Positions 52,430 to 62,902 of a stretch of 64,000 bases of DNA are shown here, in pieces (positions within the stretch are counted from its first letter, which is position 1; every line of letters starts with the position of its first letter). The notes under the pieces were generated by a model. It saw only the letters and a list, made by a program, of their open reading frames with translations, was not told the DNA's origin and ran no database searches. The stretch spans positions 71,153,432 through 71,217,431 of the forward strand of contig CM065295.1 in assembly GCA_032871835.1 (NCBI GenBank). The letters are read 5' to 3'. Both the position numbers and the translations under genes were made by a program. The DNA is from Dipteronia dyeriana (taxonomy: Eukaryota; Streptophyta; Magnoliopsida; Sapindales; Sapindaceae).

Positions 52430-52745
52430 AAAAGCAGGACCGCTGTTGGAGTTTAGCGGCGAGACAATGGAAAACCACTGGAATGACACCACTGTAAGAC
52501 CGCTACCATAACTTACAGCGATCATCACAACGGTCACCCATTGACTTTGACCGTTATCTGTTGCGCTCCCATAACTCACAACTGTCGTCCCAGCGGTTTA
52601 AACTGGCAAAAGCACTGTTACACCGCTGTGTCTCTCACAGCATTCCGTTCAAGTAAAACATACGTTTTACACCAAACGTAAGCCAAAATACGAGACCGCT
52701 GTCACACCATTGTATCCCTCGTAGCTGTCACGACAACAGTTGTGT
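52430..52745 (+). repeat. CCGCTGT-rich block shared with the LTR
   Basis: At least five words of the form CCGCTGT, AGCGGC/AGCGGT or CCGCTAC occur here (about 52440, 52455, 52500, 52594, 52622 and 52697). The same words cluster in the LTR upstream of its TATA box (48010-48205). The block lies before the extra ORF in the env position and is followed by an AT-rich, CT-rich leader-like stretch (52740-52860). Confidence 0.7.
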
Positions 52746-53430
52746 CCTTATATGTATATATTTTGCTCATTTCAACACGAAATCACACCAGGTTTGCTCT
52801 CTTTTAAAAAATTTCTACCTCTTCATTCTCTTCACTCGATTAAGTGCCAAACAGGGTATTTTTCTACCCTTCTCTTTACTTATTTCGATTCCTTTGTCAA
52901 TTACATGAACCCTTCTCCTATTCCCATTTATCTTTCAATTTCTTTTATAGGGTTCATGACCTTGAATTGGGAATTTTCGGATTTGGGTGCTACATTTGCT
53001 TTCATAACCATTGTTTTTCTTTGTTTGTACTATGAATGTGTTTCTAAGTTAAATTCCACTACTAATTTCGTTATATAGCACTTAATTTGAAAGATTGCTT
53101 TTCTAGGGTTTATATGTTCTTAGTTTGGGGATTTTCGAAATTGGAGTGAGTTTTTCAATTGCACCTTTATTATTGCTCTATTGCCTATGCTATATTTATG
53201 TTGGAATAAGAATTTTGCATATTTGAGTGTGGTTTAGGTTCAATGTGGGTGTGTTTTACGAAGATTTATGCAACTTAGTGTCCATGGTTGTTGAATATAT
53301 TTTTGGCTGAAAATATGTGCAAATATAGTACATGGATTGATAGTTGATTGCCGAAGTGCTGCCGGAATGTTGTTTGAATTCTTCCTAACTTGAGTTTTAT
53401 CTTTTTTGTATTTATTTATGTATTTTCCAG

Positions 53431-54663
53431 ATGGTACAGACAACTATCAGGGGTCATGTTAGGTCTCAAAGTTTGGATATAAGGAGAGATAAAAGGCTAA
53501 TTGAACAAACTTTTGTACATCATCTAGATTTCAGGAAAAGGATGAGAGATTCGTTAGGGTAAAATTTTATAATGGAGAGAGGAATTGATTTGGTAGAGCT
53601 CAGTGATACCACCATTTTGGAGGTAGTCGCTTCTAGGTTGTGGACCCGATATGTTTAACAGCGTTACGTGCCAACATTATCATGGTCCAGGCATTCTACG
53701 CCAATATGGTTCAGGACCAATTCAGTGCTAGCAATGTAGTCATGGTACGAGGGGTGCCTGTAGTGATCTTTATTGAGAAGATCCACACTCACTTTGAGTG
53801 TTCACCTGTTAAGTGGGTATCAAAGAGTTATCCTAACACCTTCCTGCTAGGTAGTGAGCTTCGTATGGATGAAGGAGTAGGATAAAATGGGAATAAGTTG
53901 TTGCGAAAGGATTTACTCTTAGAGTCAGCATTTTGGTACCTATTTGTTTAAGCTTCCTTGAAGCCAACTATGCATGGATATGAGATTTTCAAGTAAGCGG
54001 CCCAATTGCTTTATTTTATCAAGAGGGGTCTCTATATTGATGTAACCAGTTTTATTTGGAAGGAGATCCGCGGGTGTGGTTGGCGAATAGATTTCAGCAT
54101 GGTTTTTCCTTGTCTGATTATGGAGATGTGTTCGAATGCTGGTTTGGTAGGTACTGAAGGTGATGCTGTTACAGTGATCAACACTCATTCGCTTAACTTG
54201 ATGTCTTGGAACAATTTGAGGAAGCGACGTCTATATGGATGATGATATGGCCACAGATCAACAGTTTTCGGGACCAGTCCAGCAATCTAGAGATGTTTTC
54301 GTTTTAGGAACTCCTTTTGATACCGGAGCCGGACCATCTCAACAGAAGCCCGAGTGGGTGAAGTACAAGCTTAATTCGATGAAAGGGTATATAGACATAA
54401 GTTTTGTGGACTTGAGGAAAGAGATGAAGGACGAATTCTCCGGGTTGGATTCAAGGATAGAGGCATTAGAGCTTTCTTTTGATGGCATTCGGGGGACCAA
54501 TGTACCAGCTGATATGCCTTTTACACCGATTATTGACCCCCACTATTCTCATCCTGATACAGGTTTTACTACTATGGACCATGGGATTGGCAGTCGACAG
54601 CATGATGGAGTTGATCCAGGTGGATATGACATAGATATCCTTCCTAGTGATGGTGATGATTGA
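53431..54663 (+). pseudogene. Extra ORF in the env position (putative plant transposon protein, PF20167-like)
   Basis: An ATG at 53431 starts MVQTTIRGHVRSQSLDIRRD, with a stop after 43 codons and several frame changes. The clearest part (53640-53885) reads VQAFYANM and VVMVRGVPVV, which resembles the domain found in ORFs between pol and the 3' LTR of Athila-type elements. The next piece (54006-54242) has FIKRGLYIDVTSFIWKEIR and FPCLIMEMCSNAGL. The last piece (54235-54663, 142 codons) is open and acidic, ending DILPSDGDD. No signal peptide or membrane segment is seen, so an envelope role is not supported. Confidence 0.55.
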
Positions 54664-54886
54664 GCTTGCTTGGAGTTACTGTAAATGGACTTGTGTCTAC
54701 AGACTGATATGTTTTTGATTCTTTTCTTTTCTTTTCTTTTTCTTTCATTTTTCGTTTTCCATACTTTGATTTTTTTTTTATTTGATTAGAAATGTTTATT
54801 TTTGGATTTCGTGATTAGTAATTGAGTTGGTTATAATGTTCTTTTATTCTTTTCATATTTTGTCGTGCAGTTAAATGTTATACATT

Positions 54887-54926
54887 GAGGACAATGTAGG
54901 GTTTAGGTTTGGGGGTATCAATATTG
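54887..54926 (+). other. Internal polypurine-tract-like motif
   Basis: ACATTGAGGACAATGTAGGG followed by TTTAGGTTTGGGGGT has the form seen just before the 3' LTR in Athila/Tat elements, yet the 3' LTR is 3 kb further on. It may be a central tract or mark a former LTR boundary. Confidence 0.5.
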
Positions 54927-54930
54927 TAAT

Positions 54931-57900
54931 CTTGAGTTGATCAAAAATTTTAAATTTTAAATTTTAAATTTTGTTGTTTTAGAGTCTGTATTTCCTGTGA
55001 ATGAACCATGATGAGATACTTTGATTTGTGCCTTAGAGATAATATACATTAATCACTGAGTTTACACTAACTTCTTGCCACTTAGAGTAGTGTATTATTT
55101 TTTTTAAAAATTTATGACATGCTCTTGATGTGATAGTGGATAGGAAGCTTAGTTGGATTGCCATGATTAATAGTGGAGACTATCCTTGTGAGTTCACTAA
55201 GCCAAAAAGCGTACATAAATATCATTACAAAAGGGTATTTTGTTTCTACTTCTAAACACTCAGTAGGCCCTTAACATTATATTTGATCTCTATAGGTTGT
55301 ACATTGAACATTATAGAACTTTCATCATTAAAAGAATTCATATGTTAATTTTGATCTTGAGTAAGTAGAACCAGTGGAAGTGATGATTAGACTATATGTG
55401 ATTGAACTACTTACAAGGCCTTTGACACGTCCTAAAGAAGTGTTTCTACTCCCAAGTATAAGAGTGTCATAGTAATAATTTAAACAGGTAAGACCAGAAC
55501 GAACCACAAGGAAGTTGTTCACATGTCTTTGTAGAATTAATTATCTAGATTAATTTTTAAACTTGTTATAAAATGTAAATCAATTAAAATTAAAATTAGA
55601 GATAAGGGATCTACTGTTGATATTTCAAATATGATCAAATTATTAACATTTAGTTTAAATTTATGGGAGAGCATTCCACTACACTGATCAATCTTTGATA
55701 GATATGGGTAAAGTACTCACTGTGTCAAACAGTATTTGTCTGTTCACAGTAAGTCAAAGACTCAACAAAAATCAGAGGGTAAAAAGCAAAAAATAATAAA
55801 CTTACCAAAATTGGATCATATTTTCCACACAAACAGTATCACCTTTGACCCCAGCTATATTAAATTAGCTAGACATAGTGAGTAGAAAAAAACTATTTTA
55901 TTTAAACTGAGAATCCGAGAATAAAAGAGAGAATTTTCCAAATTTGAAAATCAGAAATGGATTCAAGACTTTATGACATATTATCTAAAATTACTCTAGG
56001 ACACATTACACCTAGGGCCTTCAGGACTTTCCGGACCTTCAGAACCCTCAGACTTATTATAACACACTTTGAGGGGGAGGGGGAGGGGGATGGGGAGGGG
56101 GAGGGGGGAGGGAATGACCCCATATTTATAGAAAAAACTGGATAAAATTTGACCGTCAGATGAATTTAAAATGGAGCGTTCAGATTTTACCACGTCATCA
56201 GTGAATAGTGAATATTGATCAGTGATCAGTGATCAGTGAATAGTAACCGTATGAGTTAACAGTGATCATTGAATAGCAACCGCATGAGTGAACATTGAAT
56301 AGCAACCGCATGAGTGATCATTGAAAATCAACAGTGAATAGTGCACTGACTTCTAGAATATGATTCCCTACAGTGGCGTGTATGGTACACTCGCAATTCG
56401 GTCCAATATAAATGCATTATGTCATCAGTCAACAGATAAAGTCAACAATCTTCTAGTTTTAGCGGATCTACTGTAGAGAGTGTGAGCTCGCGTCCGTAGA
56501 CCAATAAAATGCTGCCATGTCATCTAAGTCAATATGAGCCCACCATAGTATCATACACCTTTTCACATTGGATCCGAAGTTCTTTTGTGTAATCAGTGAC
56601 TGTTTTGACTCTAGTTTTTTCCAATCCCAAGGTTTTTAGGTATTTTGAGTCTGTTTTTGATATCGATTATGTTGTCCGGGACTTCAAATATGGTTAAAAT
56701 TATGAAAATGCCCTTCGTGACCTTCCTTGGGTTTTTAAACGTTCTGAACTTGAAAATGACGTCTGTTTTGCCTTCTGACTTCTCAATAATTCTGAATTGG
56801 CCATATTACCCCTTAAATAAGAAGAAAAGTATATTAATTATTTCACAACACATTTAATTAAGTAAAGGAACGAAAATATGTCTAAATTGAGGAATTAATA
56901 ATATTGGAAGTGTAAAATGATGAAGGAGATGTGACAGTTTTGCACGTAATTTTTATGCAAATTTCATGAGGAGGTCGATGAAGGAAGAGCTACATTCAAT
57001 CCAAAAGAGTAAGTGTGTCAGTTATAATTTTTTATGTAAATTTATGATTCTTGAGTATGAAGTAACTGAAAAAAAAGTTGCCACCAAAATAAATGGTGTG
57101 CTGAGAGAATCAGAAAATAGTTTGTTAAGGAATGCAATTAAGTCAATCAAAGTGCAAGGTTGTAACTACTCAAAAGGAGTTTGACAAGAAACAGAATGGT
57201 GAATTTTTAAAGAGATGAACAGTAGCGATTGGCATTATTCCACTTGTAATGAAGACCAAGAGATTTGTGTGAAGCTGTAAAGGTAATTGAAGACTCACAT
57301 GGTATGGTCATAGGTTTTTGAATTCCAAATTCCCTATTCTTTCTTAACTTTTACCCATGGCCTCATTACCTTAATGAAGTCTAACTGATATGCTGGTTAT
57401 CATTGCTATGAAAGTAGAAGTGAACCATGTGTCTATCTTGTTCATAGTGCTTGATTCCGCTCATGAGATCTTTTGCATATAAATTAAGCGTTCTTTCTTA
57501 CGCGATCAAGACTTGAAATTTCTTGTGCATAACTTCTATCACATATGCTTGATGAGTGTATTTGCCTAGGTTTTATGTGAAATAATGAGTGATATCTTGT
57601 GAGAATTAGAGTTGAGGCGAATTACATCTGTGGCATTTAGCGAATGAGACTTTGAAACTTGAACGTGTTGAGTATGGGCTTTTCATTAAAAAATAAGCAA
57701 TGCATCGGTTTTATGACTTAGCTTTAGTCTTTACTTATTGGCTTTTACATGCATTGTTTCAATATGGGCACATTTCAAATGTATTTTGGATGAACAGTAT
57801 TTATAGGATACGTTTATAGGCGACGAAACTGTAAACCCTCAGGAGATAAAACTCCTTCTACTATGGCTGCCTAGAGGTTTAAAGGCTTGTAGCATACGTT

Positions 57901-57977
57901 CAATGCTATCGTGTTCCTTACGATAGTGGCTTAGTTAGGATTTTTATTTTCTTTGTTTTGCTCGAGGACTAGCAAAA
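54931..57977 (+). other. Non-coding 3' region of the Athila-like element, with repeats
   Basis: About 3 kb with no supported gene; frames at 55957-56145 and 56966-57184 are short and unconvincing. It includes a G-rich run (56068-56112) and a cluster of short repeats built from GTGAATAGTGA, GTGATCA and AGCAACCGCATGAGTGA (about 56195-56345). AT-rich sequence at about 55525-56870 differs in style from its surroundings and may be a further unrecognised insertion. The end (57830-57977) has the CTCGAGGACTAGCAAAAGAT stretch typical before plant gypsy 3' LTRs. Confidence 0.5.
56068..56112 (+). repeat. GAGGGGG purine repeat
   Basis: Seven runs of four to six G separated by A, GA or AT on the plus strand. 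This is enough for G-quadruplex formation in principle. The reverse strand frame here is an artefactual Pro/Leu-rich ORF. Confidence 0.9.
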
Positions 57978-57995
57978 GATAGGTTTGGGGATATT
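57978..57995 (+). other. 3' polypurine tract of the Athila-like element
   Basis: GATAGGTTTGGGGATATT directly precedes the 3' LTR start TGATCGATC, in the expected position for the plus-strand primer. Confidence 0.7.
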
Positions 57996-59380
57996 TGATC
58001 GATCATTTTATATATGTGTTTTTGATCTCCATTTCTCCAATCAATTGCTTGTTTCTCGAGTTATTTAGGGGTTTCAATTTGTGTGTTTGAGCATTTTCAG
58101 GTTATTGGATCTAAGTGAGGTGTTTGGAGAATTCTAGTCGAAAAGGGAACTTATTGAGGATTTACTGTCAAATCCGCTATGAATTATAACAGCGGTTAGA
58201 CAATGCTTCGAAGGCAGCCGATGATTGCTACAAAGCCACTCCAGGACCAATGTGTCCTTTACAACAGTATTGGAGATTTTTTGTTAACTAAGCCCGTCCG
58301 CTGTCAAGACCGTTGTACCACCCATAGCGGTGGTCACAATGGTCGGTCTATTTCGTGTGAAAGAAGTTTCCTGATTTCGTTCAAATTGGTGTTCCATATA
58401 AATACATCATGATCTTAGGGTTTTATACACATACAATACAAGAGACATAATTTATATCCCACTTCTCCATACCTCTTCACTTCACAACACAATTCTCTCA
58501 ACCATCTTGCACATCCGAAGATTCGAAGACTAAGAAGATTTCAACTTTGAAGATTTTAAGAATCCATTTGAGGCCTCAATGGGTTTTATCTTGTCTTTCT
58601 CTGGTCTTACATTTTTCATGATGTGTAACTAATTCCATAACTAGGGAATCAATGTGAACCTTTTATGAATGCTCATGTTTGGATTAATATTATTATTTCT
58701 TCAATTCAATTCTTGATTTATTCATTGTTCTTAACTGCTTAATCCTCATTAGCTTTAATTTTCATTCACACCATAAACCAATGGTGGATGATTATTTGGC
58801 ATGGGTTTAAGGTTAAGATTATCTGAGAATTAGGGTTAGAGAATAGACCAAACCTAACCTTGATTAATGCTATATTGAATGAATGAATTTTATCTTTAGC
58901 ATAGGCCAAGCAAAGTATCGAATTTGGTTCTTATTTCTTGCACGTAACAGGTTCCGATCGTTGTTCACAACGTAGACCAAAGGTGAATATTGGTTAGGAA
59001 TATATGACTCATCTCGCGATCATAAGGTAATAATCGTATTAAAGATAAAGAATGAACCCTTGAATTGATTGAATTTTGTTACAAATGAATTCCATACATT
59101 GAGTGTTCATAATTAGGGATCATTGATGACCTAGTGCTTTCTTTCCATTGATCACAACCAATTCTTCTTAACTGCTTTCTTTAGTTTAATTTAATTTAGT
59201 TTTTAGTTTAAATCAATCATCATTAATTTTTGTTTACTTTAATTTATTTTTATTTAAAACTCATTTTCGATCAATAAATCTATTTTCCTCGTAGGAATGA
59301 TCCTTACTTCTTGTTGTGCTTATCTTCACGATTCATACACTTGCGAGTATTATTTTATAACTACGACTTTACACCTATCA
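57996..59380 (+). repeat. 3' LTR of the Athila-like element
   Basis: Starts TGATCGATCATTTTATAT and ends CACCTATCA, followed by ATGAC. It carries the same TATA box (58397-58404) and CCGCTAT / ACAGCGG words (58170-58195) as the 5' LTR. It has roughly 140-170 extra bp (about 58690-58860) compared with that copy. Confidence 0.93.
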
Positions 59381-60488
59381 ATGACTGGGGACCTCATTTT
59401 CTCTAATGCCTTAATCTTCTCAGGGTCCTACCTTGATTCCCCTTTGGTGAATTTGGAAACCAAGGAACTTCCCCGATGGTACCCCTAAAACATATTTTTT
59501 CGGGTTGAGCTTCTTTCCAAACTTCCTTAGCACCTCGAATGTCTCTTATAGATCCGCCGCATGCCTCCCGATAGTGATGCTTTTTATCAACATATCATCT
59601 ACATACACTTCCATGTTCCTGTCGACCTGTCGGGCGAACATCTTATTTATCAACCTTTGGTAAGTTGTTTTGGTATTCTTTAGGCCAAAAGGCATTACTC
59701 TGTAATAGTAGAGCCTCTGGTCGGTTGTGAAAGCAGTATTTTCTTAATCTAGCCCGAACTTTCTATTTTGGTTATAACTAGTGTAGGCATCCATGAAACT
59801 CAGCATTTATGCCCCATAGTTGCATCGACCAGCTAGTCAATTTGAGTTAAGGAAAAGCTGTCTTTCGAGCATGCCTTATTTTGGTCTGTGAAGTCTATAC
59901 ACATCCTTCATTGCTCGTTCTTCTTTTTCATAAGTACTACATTGGTGACCCACTCGGGGTATTGTACTTCTCTTATTGACCCTGCTGCCACTAGCTTCTC
60001 AACCTCTTCTTTGATCGTTTGACTCCTCTCAAGGTTGAACCGTCGTCTTTTCTAGATAACCAATTTCCGCTTGGGATCGACTGCCAAATAATGGGAGATA
60101 ACTTTCGCATCAATCATTGACATGTCTTCTTGCATCCATGCGAACACGTCCTTGTACTCTTTTAACAAGTTGACCAGTTTATTTTGAACTTGTTCCGTCA
60201 ACCCAGCCCCTAACTTTACCTTCTGCTCAGGGTTACGGTCATCAATTATGACTTCATTGGTTGGTTCCTCTTCCTGGTTTTTCCTATCTTCTGGAGATGT
60301 CTTCCTTGGGTCCAGGTCAAACCGGATCGGTGTCTCCCCTCTGGCTCCCCTCTGGCTCCCTACTCATCCATCCTTAGACAATCTTCCTCTTTGAGGAGGT
60401 CTATCTGAATTACGTCCGACTCCGCTTTTTCTCTGTATACTACTAGGTTTGCTTTTCTTATCCATTCTTGGGAGCTCTTCATGACACC
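59381..60488 (-). pseudogene. Tat-type pol: reverse transcriptase, broken
   Basis: Read leftwards. Upstream linker (LLKEYRDVFAW-like, about 60130-60190; VISHYLAVDPKRKL at about 60075-60115), then the fingers (RSQTIKEEVEKLVAAGSI, WVTNVVLMKKKNEQWRMCID) and palm (YYYRVMPFGLKNT, about 59690-59730). The YVDD motif is at 59594-59605 (VYVDDMLIKS), followed by LRKFGKKLNP and FLGFQIHQRGI. Several stops and frameshifts. The frame reaches the Athila-like insertion at 59381 with ALEKMRSPV and continues from 47816 with TLKVIQRLTYCLASLNRF. Upstream of about 60300 the coding is less clear, and the Sirevirus-like LTR begins at 60489. Confidence 0.88.
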
Positions 60489-61937
60489 TGAAAAAAATTA
60501 TGGTGTGTTTAATATGAATCTAGAGGGTGGTGGGTGAATAGATTTTAATCAATTTTACCCAATTTTCGTTAATAGCCAAATAGACAAAAAAACCCCTAAC
60601 TAGTCACAATTATATAACAAGTGTAATATGTGCGGAATTTAAATGACACTTGAAATATATGTGGAAACCCCCCAAAGGGGAAAACCACGGACTGCACTAA
60701 TGATAAAGGAATTACAACCTAATCTCAGTATATAATCCACCACCACTACCTAATCCCGGTATGAGTAAACCTAGTCCAACTTGCTTACGATTTAAGCTAC
60801 CTAATCTTGGAAGCAACAAAAGTCTTATTTCTCAATAAAGAGATAAAATGGCCTATGTGAATATATGATGATATTCAAAGAACAAACAAGGCTAGGAAAC
60901 CTTAGATGCTTATCTAGGATGATAAAATGGCAATTAATGCATTCATAGATATCAAGAGCTAAATGACATATCATAAAGCTTAGCTAAACATAGATCAAAC
61001 AATTCTATGAAGCTATCACAATACAACACTCAATCATGTCTTTACAAACAATCTCTACTTTGTATCTAGAATATATTCTAAGAGCATACAAATGATAAAA
61101 GAGATGACTTGATAAGAAAAACACTAAACTTAGATAAAGGTAGTGAGAAACTTACCAAACAAGATGTGATGATACAAAACCATACATGGATGCACTCTAT
61201 ATGACCATAGATGATGCATGATGATATTTTTATGCACAAACAGATGCCTTGAGTGTATAAAGGTGAGTTCTTATGAGATTTTTTCCTTTTGAAATAAGTT
61301 CTAAGGAAAGTAAGTGATATTTGGAACTCTTCATACGACCTGAAAATGAAGAGACACATATATATATAGGTGTCAAAAATGAAGTGTTGTCGTGTTGAGA
61401 AAAATTACTAGATTCACGTAGTGCACGGGTCAGTGACTCGCGTAGTGACCCGCGCATACACGCGTTAAACCGTACAAATGTCCGTGCATTGGCTAGAAAT
61501 CGATAGATGAAAAACAACATCACCCAGTGCAGTGTACGGGTCCTACGTGAGTTCCAACCAGTGCAAGTGTCCGCGTATTTACCTAATGCCGAGAGATTGA
61601 AATAATCAATCAGCCCATTGTACGGGTAGTGAGCGGGTAGGCACCCGTGCATAGACCCGTGCACTGCCATGTTTTGGATTTTTCAAAGTGAAAAATCCAC
61701 CACACCAAACACACAATGAATGCAAGGGAAATCAATGAAGCACACATGTATAACACATAAAATGCAAGAATGTGTGTGTGTGTGTGTGTATGTATGTAAG
61801 AGTAACACATAATGCATGTCAATACAAATGCAGAGATGTGATCAATATAAACATGCAAGAAGAGTTATAAAGGTATGAAAGCACACAAATAAAAACACAC
61901 AACATATATGAATAAGGAATATGCATGAGTTGTAAGT

Positions 61938-62503
61938 TGTTAGGTTCTAGATTTGTGATGGCTTGATTCCATAACAAAACTTCATTTCTTTGTAATGCTT
62001 AGTTGCTTAAGTGGTTCGTGATGATAAGAGCTTCAAGGAAGAAAAGCAACTTCTTATGATGCAAAGTTCGTCTTCAAGAGGATTGGTACAATTCTTGGAT
62101 GCTAAGGTATCGAGATAGTTGAGCAAGAAGTCTTGCCAAGGGTCGGGAGGACTGAGATAGTTGAGCAAGAAGTCTTGCCAAGGGTCGGGAGGATCCGGAT
62201 AGGTGAGCAAGGAATCTTTCTAGAGACAGGTGTTCTTGGATAGGAAGTCGGCTTAGTAGATCACTCGGTTCAAGGATAGAGTGAAAGTGATAGCTTGGAG
62301 AGCATGTGTGATTGCTTGAGTGTGTAACTCTTTTGAAATAGTGGATTTGTTTTTACCGGTGGTTGTGGTATCAACCCGTGGATGTTTCCTCTTCGAAGGT
62401 TTACCATGTAAATATTGTGTGTTATTGTTTGCAATTTTCATTAAGCATTGTTAAAATTGCATTGTTTTTAAAAGAAGATAAAAATTGGAGCATATACCTA
62501 TTC

Positions 62504-62556
<53 letters not shown>

Positions 62557-62596
62557 TTCCTAGGTATATTTTACTATAAAGATAAAGGGAATTTCA
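61938..62596 (+). mobile_element. Short solo LTR nested in the Sirevirus-like LTR
   Basis: Absent from the related solo LTR at 37204-39597, so it is an insertion. It starts TGTTAGGTTCTAG and ends near GGGAATTTCA. It has a U5-like tail (GGATTTGTTTTTACCGGTGG, then CCTATTCAC and poly-C, then CTAGG), the same layout as the surrounding family but a different sequence. It contains nearly three tandem copies of a 52-bp unit with GAGCAAGAAGTCTTGCCAAG (about 62095-62215). Flanks TAAGT (61933-61937) and CAAGT (62595-62599) match at 4 of 5 positions, but that reading would overlap the CA end, so the right boundary is uncertain by a few bases. Confidence 0.6.
62505..62556. repeat. 52-nt poly-C tract
   Basis: An uninterrupted run of 52 C residues inside the nested LTR, following TATTCAC. 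Its exact length is likely to vary between individuals or be uncertain in the assembly. Confidence 0.97.
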
Positions 62597-62755
62597 AGTG
62601 TGTGCAACTATATCTCTTCAAAGCAAGTAAGCACAAAGAAATTTACCTTTGGTGCTTCTTCTCATGAGGTCTTGAGAGCCTAAGTTACCTTTACATCAAA
62701 CCTCAAAATGTGGTTTGTTCATGAAATGAGTCAATCAATAAATGAGGACTTTACA

Positions 62756-62848
62756 ATCTCCCTCTTTGGTTATTTCGTGACAAAACCACCACTCACATTG
62801 ATCCTCACAAAACTAGAGAATTGAAGCATCGGGAAGATATTCTACATT

Positions 62849-62902
<54 letters not shown>

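Larger units (their letters stand above)
47817..59380 (+). mobile_element. Athila-like Ty3/gypsy element lacking reverse transcriptase and integrase
   Basis: A complete-ended 11.56-kb plus-strand element: LTRs at 47817-49058 and 57996-59380, tRNA-Asp-type primer site, gag and protease remains, then the sequence that normally follows pol in Athila elements, an extra ORF in the env position, and polypurine tracts. No reverse transcriptase, RNase H or integrase is visible, so it is a non-autonomous derivative. Flanks GTGAC (47812-47816) and ATGAC (59381-59385) match at 4 of 5 positions. They lie in the Tat reverse transcriptase/thumb frame, which resumes across the insertion. Confidence 0.85.
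60489..62755 (-). repeat. 3' LTR of a Sirevirus-like copia element (element continues past right edge)
   Basis: On the minus strand it starts TGTAAAGTCCTCATTTATTG, preceded by the polypurine tract AAAGAGGGAGAT, and ends TTTTTTTCA. It is the same family as the solo LTR at 37204-39597 but carries a separate insertion (about 61938-62596). The long LTR, the C-rich tract near its U5 end (60525-60540), and several polypurine tracts upstream resemble the Sirevirus genus. The internal part lies to the right and no coding domain has been reached, so the genus is a guess. Left flank pentamer is ACACC. Confidence 0.75.

Noticed and set aside
53431..54663. Retroviral-type envelope gene
   Set aside because: Only the position fits. 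No signal peptide, membrane segment or cleavage site is seen, and the resemblance is to the plant transposon protein domain instead.
55996..56193. Pro/Leu-rich minus-strand frame
   Set aside because: Shadow of the GAGGGGG purine run.
62363..62667. Proline-run proteins on the plus strand
   Set aside because: The Pro runs are the poly-C tract; the frames have no other support.
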